A program made the position numbers and the translations under genes. DNA of 50,438 nucleotides, from the NCBI GenBank assembly GCA_016791475.1, contig JAEUWI010000053.1, forward strand, positions 1 through 50,438, in the 5' to 3' direction. The stretch comes from Candidatus Hydrogenedentota bacterium (GTDB taxonomy: Bacteria > Hydrogenedentota > Hydrogenedentia > Hydrogenedentales > JAEUWI01). Shown piece after piece: positions 46,067-50,438 of the stretch; within the stretch, counting starts at the first letter, position 1; each line of letters starts with the position of its first letter. Below the pieces are notes generated by a model. It saw only the letters and a list, made by a program, of their open reading frames with translations, did no database searches and was not told the DNA's origin.

Positions 46067-46457
46067 ACAGGCGGATGGGTAGGAGCTTTGCGTAGTGCTG
46101 GAAGTCTTTGTCCGTCGTGAGAATCGAAACTTCGTGACGGACGGAAGCGGCGCACAATAGAAAATCCGTTCCAGATCCCTGAACACCCTTTGCTCGGCAG
46201 GTATTAGAGAATTGCGCAGCTTTGATGTAGTCGGAACCCTCCAAGGACAGATCGGAAAACCCGTGCAGGACAAGGACCAGTCTTTCAAAATGGACCCGAT
46301 CCGTCATACCCGATAGGAGTTCCTGACGGATGGGTCCCATGATGAGGGCCCGATTTTCCAATATCAGTTGCCTCAAGGCCTTCGCCGCTGGATCCTTTGA
46401 ACCGGCAGGTCGTCGCAGCACGAGCGACCAGACACACGTGTCCACCAGCACTTTCAC
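46047..46457 (-). CDS. vapC: VapC-type PIN domain ribonuclease toxin
   Basis: The 136-residue PIN domain protein is the toxin of a type II pair; PIN toxins cut tRNA or rRNA using Mg2+. The acidic active-site residues are present: Asp6 (LVDTCVWS), Glu46 (IRQELLSG), Asp98 (GSGTDFLLCA) and Asp116/Asp118 (TTDKDF). It starts within the last bases of vapB (ATGA), so synthesis is coupled to the antitoxin. Its 3' end overlaps a convergent gene by 20 bases. Confidence 0.92.
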   Translation of the reverse strand: MKVLVDTCVWSLVLRRPAGSKDPAAKALRQLILENRALIMGPIRQELLSGMTDRVHFERLVLVLHGFSDLSLEGSDYIKAAQFSNTCRAKGVQGSGTDFLLCAASVRHEVSILTTDKDFQHYAKLLPIRLFNPGVM

Positions 46458-46654
46458 CGCCTGCTGCGCTCTTTCTTGTAATCATAGTTGGGGTCAAAGT
46501 CGAAGGTGCCAAAGTGATTGATAATCTCGATACGCTCGAGGTAACCCACATAGTCTTCCAGCGCCTTAGTGACTGCTTCCCTCTTGGTCTTGTGCGCGCC
46601 AAGCTTCACCGCTTTATCGATTAATTCGTCGTCGAGTTGTAGGTTTGTTGCCAT
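46454..46654 (-). CDS. vapB: VapB-type antitoxin
   Basis: The 66-residue protein has an N-terminal ribbon-helix-helix-like DNA-binding part (MATNLQLDDELIDKAVKLG, HKTKREAVTKALEDYV) and a C-terminal tail rich in charged and aromatic residues (GTFDFDPNYDYKKERSRR) that would wrap the toxin. This is a VapB of the TIGR/DUF2191 type. AGAGGT precedes the ATG. A palindrome within its promoter is a likely autoregulatory operator. Confidence 0.9.
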   Translation of the reverse strand: MATNLQLDDELIDKAVKLGAHKTKREAVTKALEDYVGYLERIEIINHFGTFDFDPNYDYKKERSRR

Positions 46655-46672
46655 AGTTCACCTCTTTATTTA

Positions 46673-46701
46673 ATTCTACACAATGAATTGTGTCGCGTCA
46701 A
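46673..46701 (-). promoter_or_regulatory. vapBC promoter with palindromic operator
   Basis: On the minus strand TTGACG (46701-46696) and TAGAAT (46678-46673) are exactly 17 bases apart. The spacer holds a perfect palindrome ACACAAT-GA-ATTGTGT (46678-46693), which touches the first base of the -10. VapB bound here would block RNA polymerase. Confidence 0.7.
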
Positions 46702-46814
46702 CTGGAGACCTTATTGCCGACCCACGATGCGCATCAACCTCCCTCTTTAGAGGCGTTCACCGTCCGTCGTCCGGTATGATCGGTGTGGTGGGAACACAAT
46801 TCAAGGGAAATCTC

Positions 46815-48311
46815 ATGCGCGAGCGATTGTTTCAGGAAATCTTGATGGCCCGGCAGCGGGTCTATGCCGTGGCGCCGCCCACGCCGCTGGAGCGGTTGAA
46901 TTTGCCGCTGGACGCCGAGGTGTATATCAAGCGGGAAGATCTCTCGCCGATTCACGCCTACAAGTGGCGCGGGGCCTACAACCGCATGGCGCTGCTTTCG
47001 GACGAGGAGCGCGCGGCGGGCGTTGTGTGCGCCTCGGCGGGCAACCACGCCCAGGGCGTGGCGCTGGCGTCGAGCAAGCTGGGGGTCCACGCGCGGATCT
47101 ATATGCCCGTTTCCACGCCGCGCATGAAGCAGCATGAGGTGCGGCGTCATGGCGGCGATCACATTGAGATTGTGCTGATCGGCGATTCCTACAGCGAGGC
47201 GGCGGGCGCGGCGCTGGACTATGCCGAAGCACAGGGCCTTACTTTTGTTCACGCCTACGACGACTACGCCACCATGGGTGGCCAGGGCACCATCGCGGAT
47301 GAAGTGGTGATGAGCGGCCATGGCGCGTTCGACGTGGCTTATCTCCAGATTGGCGGCGGCGGCATGGCGGCCGCGGTCGCGTGCTGGCTGCGCGCGTATT
47401 ATCCGGACATCCGCATCATAGGCGTGGAAGGCGTGGATCAGGCGAGCATGGCGGCGGCCGTGCGCGCGGGCAAGCCGGTGGCGCTGGACTATGTGGATGT
47501 GTTCTGCGACGGCACGGCGGTGAAGAAGGCGGGCGCGCTGACCTATCCGCTTTGCGCGGAGTTGATCGATGAGTTCATCACAGTGACAAACGAGGAAGTG
47601 GCGGCGGCGATTGAAGCGCTGTGGAATACCTGCCGATGCATCTCGGAGCCCGCGGGCGCGATGGGTGTGGCGGGTCTGTTGAAGCAGGCGGAGCAGGTGC
47701 GCGGGAAGAAAGTGCTTACGGTACTTTGCGGCGCGAATGTGGATTTCGAGCAGCTCGCGTGGATCTCGCAACACGCCGGCATCGGCGCCGAGCGCCGGAA
47801 ATATTACCGCTTCCGAATGCCGGAGACCCCCGGCGGACTCCTCCACTTGCTCGACAGTATCCTGGACGGCATCAACATCATCGAAGTGCAGTACGGTAAA
47901 GTTTCGAACGAAGAAGCGTGGCCGGTGATCGGCTTTGAAGCCTCGCCGCCCGCCCTGCAATTGCTGGACGCGCGGCTGACGGAACAACGCATCCCCCACG
48001 AGGACGTGACCTCGCGGGCGGATGTGGAGTTCCGCATCATCCACTATGAGCCCCAGCTTTTCATGCATGCGTACTTGATCACCTTTGAATTTCCGGAGCG
48101 CGCCGGTGCGCTTCGGGAGTTCCTCCACACGCTGGAGGGCGGGAGCATCTGCTACTTCAACTACACCTATTCCGGCGAGCAGGTGGGCCGGGCATTAATC
48201 GGCTTTGAGTTCGCCTCGCGCGATGATCATGATCGCTTTCGCCTGCGGCTGGCGGGCTCGAAGCACGCCTATCGCGAAGTGGAGGAATCGGTGCTGGCGC
48301 GGATGCTGTAG
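46815..48311 (+). CDS. ilvA: Threonine ammonia-lyase, biosynthetic
   Basis: The 498-residue PLP enzyme deaminates threonine to 2-oxobutanoate, the first step of isoleucine synthesis. The PLP-lysine segment HAYKWRGAYN, SAGNHAQGVALA, and QIGGGGMAAAVACWL are canonical. The C-terminal 150 residues form two ACT-like regulatory domains (GGLLHLLDSILDG, FEFPERAGALREFLHTLEGG), so isoleucine feedback is likely. The start at 46815 follows AAGGGA; longer frames upstream lack homology. A TATGAT at 46775-46780 may be its -10 box. The gene is divergent from vapBC. Confidence 0.95.
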   Translation: MRERLFQEILMARQRVYAVAPPTPLERLNLPLDAEVYIKREDLSPIHAYKWRGAYNRMALLSDEERAAGVVCASAGNHAQGVALASSKLGVHARIYMPVSTPRMKQHEVRRHGGDHIEIVLIGDSYSEAAGAALDYAEAQGLTFVHAYDDYATMGGQGTIADEVVMSGHGAFDVAYLQIGGGGMAAAVACWLRAYYPDIRIIGVEGVDQASMAAAVRAGKPVALDYVDVFCDGTAVKKAGALTYPLCAELIDEFITVTNEEVAAAIEALWNTCRCISEPAGAMGVAGLLKQAEQVRGKKVLTVLCGANVDFEQLAWISQHAGIGAERRKYYRFRMPETPGGLLHLLDSILDGINIIEVQYGKVSNEEAWPVIGFEASPPALQLLDARLTEQRIPHEDVTSRADVEFRIIHYEPQLFMHAYLITFEFPERAGALREFLHTLEGGSICYFNYTYSGEQVGRALIGFEFASRDDHDRFRLRLAGSKHAYREVEESVLARML

Positions 48312-48313
48312 TA

Positions 48314-48372
48314 GATAGGGCGGATTCGACCGATAGGACCGATTTATCGGTCCTATCCGTCTTATCCGTCAT
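48314..48372 (+). terminator. Hairpin and degenerate repeat after ilvA
   Basis: A 10-bp stem (ATAGGACCGA with TCGGTCCTAT) with a TTTA loop lies at 48333-48356, downstream of ilvA. It is flanked by related units GATAGGGCGGAT and TATCCGTCTTATCCGTC, then ATTTTCTT. It probably terminates ilvA and also resembles an expanding GATAGGNCGGAT repeat. Confidence 0.6.
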
Positions 48373-48450
48373 TTTCTTCCAGCCGCGTTGCATCGCCCGC
48401 GTGGCCCGCGTTAGAGTGGCGCGTCAGCTCAGGAAGGAACCCGCGCAGCC

Positions 48451-50346
48451 ATGCCCCACACGCCAGACCACGCCCGCGCGCAGGCCCGCGCCTTCTGGCT
48501 GGGGCTTGCTTTCTGGATCGGGGTGTGCCTTCTGGCGGTGCTGGTGCGCGGGGTGCGCTGGGAGGAGGGCTACGAGCGCGCTCAGGTGCTGCTGGGCATC
48601 ACGCCCTACCCCGAAGGACATCCGCACCACCGTTGGGTCTTCAACGGCTTCTCGATTCACTACTACGCCACCGGGGCGCTGCTCTGGCTGACGGATAGCG
48701 CCGCGCTGATCTGCGGCGGGCGCCAGTTCCTTGCGACCCTGGCGATTCACCTGCCGATCTTCGGCGTGACGTGGCTGTTGACGCGGCGCATGGGACCGGT
48801 ACACCTGGCCATGGTGCTGAGCTTCGCGGGGGCCGATGTGTTCTTCCAGAGCTACATGCCCATCTCGCCCTGGGCCACGAAAGCCACCAGCGGCATCATG
48901 GGCATGGGCTGGGCCTTCGCCGCGCTCCTCGCGCTGGCGGCGGGACGCTGGCGCATGGCGGGCGTCCTCTTTGGCCTCATGCCCCTGATCCACCTCGGCC
49001 AATGGCCCATGATCCTCCTGACCGCCATCGCGACCTGCGCGTGGCTTTGGTGGCGTGGCGAGGGCACGGCACTGAAGCAGTTTGCCGCGTGCGCCGCCGT
49101 CGGCATAGTCATCACGGTGCTCTTCGCGGTCGCCCAGCGACCTTTCCTCGTGCCGGATCCGGTTGATGGAGCCTATTACGCGGAAACGGACGGGCACGCG
49201 ATCTGGGCGGCGTACACCACGAACGAGGACATGCACCGAAAGCGCACGGAATGGCCGCGCTTCGGCCTCTTCGGCCACAGCATCATCGGCCTCGCGGGTT
49301 TTCTTCTGTTGGCCCTGCCCCTGGCCTGGCGGGCATGGAAAAGCCCGGCACGACGAGGGCCGGTGCTGATTCTGTACACCTATGCGGCGCTTTCCACGGC
49401 CGCGATTGCCTTTGCCTGGATCGTGCACGCGCGCATGGATATTAATGTGCCTTACGTCGTCGTAAGCTGGATGCCCTATCGTCTCGTGATCCATGTAGCC
49501 ATGCTGCTCATGGCCGCCGTGTGCGCGTGGAACGTGGGACGGGGTGGCGCATGGGTCGCGTTTATCGCTCTCGGCTGGCTCGCGGCGATACCGCTGTGGC
49601 CCCATTTAATGGACCCTGATTTGGCCGCGCGCTACTTCGCCACACCGGAAACGGCCCTCTTCCTCCTCGCGGGCGCCTCGATACTGGGGTTGTGGCGAAA
49701 CATGGACGATAGGTCGCGCTTTCGGCATACATGGCTGGCGTTGCTCGTGGTCGGGCTGCTCACCCTGGCCTGGTATCACAAGGTCGCGGCGGCATCCGTG
49801 CTGTGCGGGTTCGTCATCGCCTTCGCGGGTGATCGGATCGCCTGGAATGCGTGGATGCCCCGTGCGGGAGCGATTGCGGCCTATGCGCTCGGTGTCCTCA
49901 CGCTGATCCACCTCTTCGCGGGTCAATGGCGCACACGCGAGCATCTTCCGATTTCGCCTTTTGAGTCGGAGCTGGCCGCATATTTCGCGGAACACAGCGC
50001 GCCCTCCGACATGGTGCTGACGACCTTGGAGGAGCACTGGCAGATGGTGCTGAATCGGCCCGTGGTGGCGACCTTCGAGACGCGCCAGTTCATGTCGTAC
50101 ATGAAATCCATCGCGGCCACGACGGACAAGCTCTTCGCCGATCTCTACGGCGTGAAAGATGGCCGCTGGTATGACTGGGACCTGTGGCAGCGAAGAACCG
50201 AGGCGGAGTGGCGCGCGCTCGGCGATGCCTACGGATTCCGCTATGTGATCAGCAAGGAGTTTCATCCCCTGCACTTGCCGGAGCGACTTCGAAGCGAGGG
50301 ACTGGTGTTGTATGAAGTGCCCGGCGCGAACTTGTCTCTTCCGTGA
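48451..50346 (+). CDS. Polytopic membrane protein, glycosyltransferase-like (GT-C type?)
   Basis: The 631-residue protein has about 12 hydrophobic helices followed by a soluble C-terminal part of roughly 130 residues (HLPISPFESELAAYFAEHS, VLTTLEEHWQMVLNRPVVATFETRQFMSY, GFRYVISKEFHPL). A basic N-terminal leader and a loop with HHRWVFNGFSIHYYATG precede a lumenal-type arrangement. This recalls GT-C glycosyltransferases, but no DxD/ExD motif in the first loop is definitive. The C-terminal domain resembles sections of uncharacterised planctomycete membrane proteins. The substrate is unknown. AGGAAGGA lies 12 bases before the ATG. Confidence 0.6.
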   Translation: MPHTPDHARAQARAFWLGLAFWIGVCLLAVLVRGVRWEEGYERAQVLLGITPYPEGHPHHRWVFNGFSIHYYATGALLWLTDSAALICGGRQFLATLAIHLPIFGVTWLLTRRMGPVHLAMVLSFAGADVFFQSYMPISPWATKATSGIMGMGWAFAALLALAAGRWRMAGVLFGLMPLIHLGQWPMILLTAIATCAWLWWRGEGTALKQFAACAAVGIVITVLFAVAQRPFLVPDPVDGAYYAETDGHAIWAAYTTNEDMHRKRTEWPRFGLFGHSIIGLAGFLLLALPLAWRAWKSPARRGPVLILYTYAALSTAAIAFAWIVHARMDINVPYVVVSWMPYRLVIHVAMLLMAAVCAWNVGRGGAWVAFIALGWLAAIPLWPHLMDPDLAARYFATPETALFLLAGASILGLWRNMDDRSRFRHTWLALLVVGLLTLAWYHKVAAASVLCGFVIAFAGDRIAWNAWMPRAGAIAAYALGVLTLIHLFAGQWRTREHLPISPFESELAAYFAEHSAPSDMVLTTLEEHWQMVLNRPVVATFETRQFMSYMKSIAATTDKLFADLYGVKDGRWYDWDLWQRRTEAEWRALGDAYGFRYVISKEFHPLHLPERLRSEGLVLYEVPGANLSLP

Positions 50347-50438
50347 AATTCCGTGCCCTTCCGGTGCGTCAGGCTAAGTCTGACCTGTCTATCAACTTGA
50401 AAGGTAGTTGACATGGTACTTGCTCGTTCACCATGTAG

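Noticed and set aside
50347-50438. Last 92 bases, checked for a partial gene or promoter
   Set aside because: Too short to support a coding call; only a direct repeat-like TTGAAAGGTAGTTGACA is visible, which is not enough for a promoter claim.

Overview
The window is GC-rich bacterial DNA, about 50 kb long and almost fully coding. It most resembles Candidatus Hydrogenedentota or a relative in the Planctomycetes/Lentisphaerae neighbourhood. That is an inference from features typical of those genomes: long Glu-Gly linkers ahead of a C-terminal Cys/TM/Arg tail, prepilins with a long Ile/Ala-rich N-terminal helix, exported ceramidase-like and thrombospondin-3-repeat proteins, and a eukaryotic/archaeal-type ProRS. 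No 16S rRNA or other taxonomic marker RNA is present, so the assignment is tentative.

Region 1 (121-22.5 kb, all minus strand) is a conserved housekeeping block. In transcription order it reads rpoB, rpoC, a SurA-like PPIase, a membrane protein, eno, an FtsB/DivIC-like protein, phoH, a PgpH-like 7TM-HD phosphodiesterase, ybeY, two tandem CNNM/CorC-type transporters and two tandem DUF502 membrane proteins. An exported neutral-ceramidase-like protein follows after a gap. Many junctions are ATGA or TGATG overlaps, which implies translational coupling. rpoBC has its own promoter and is not preceded by the usual rplKAJL genes.

Region 2 (22.7-28.5 kb, minus strand) is accessory DNA placed upstream of rpoB. 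It holds a lower-GC cassette of three unrecognised genes, an iron-type ABC ATPase with a lipoprotein binding protein but no permease, a DUF1828/DUF1829 gene coupled to an unknown partner, a threonine synthase, and a previously untracked 29-residue amphipathic peptide gene with a strong ribosome binding site.

Region 3 (28.8-40 kb) starts with a giant exported repeat protein that has a (Glu-Gly)43 stalk and a putative C-terminal sorting signal. It continues with an APC permease and an exported methyltransferase, proS, and rpsU with a textbook terminator. A stand-alone EF-Tu domain-III-like gene follows, bracketed by two copies of a REP-like repeat, and then a large thrombospondin-repeat protein.

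Region 4 (40-43 kb, plus strand) is a compact surface-sugar operon: WbqC, a DegT aminotransferase and a MraY/WecA-type phosphoglycosyl transferase. Region 5 (43-50.4 kb) has an exported protein of uncertain fold, two tandem type IV prepilin genes (the first behind a near-perfect sigma-54 promoter), a small conserved protein, a vapBC toxin-antitoxin pair with a palindrome inside its promoter, threonine deaminase, and a large polytopic membrane protein.

Start sites were chosen from Shine-Dalgarno (SD) sequences, family length and signal peptides, and often differ from the longest open frame. Promoter and terminator calls are by eye.
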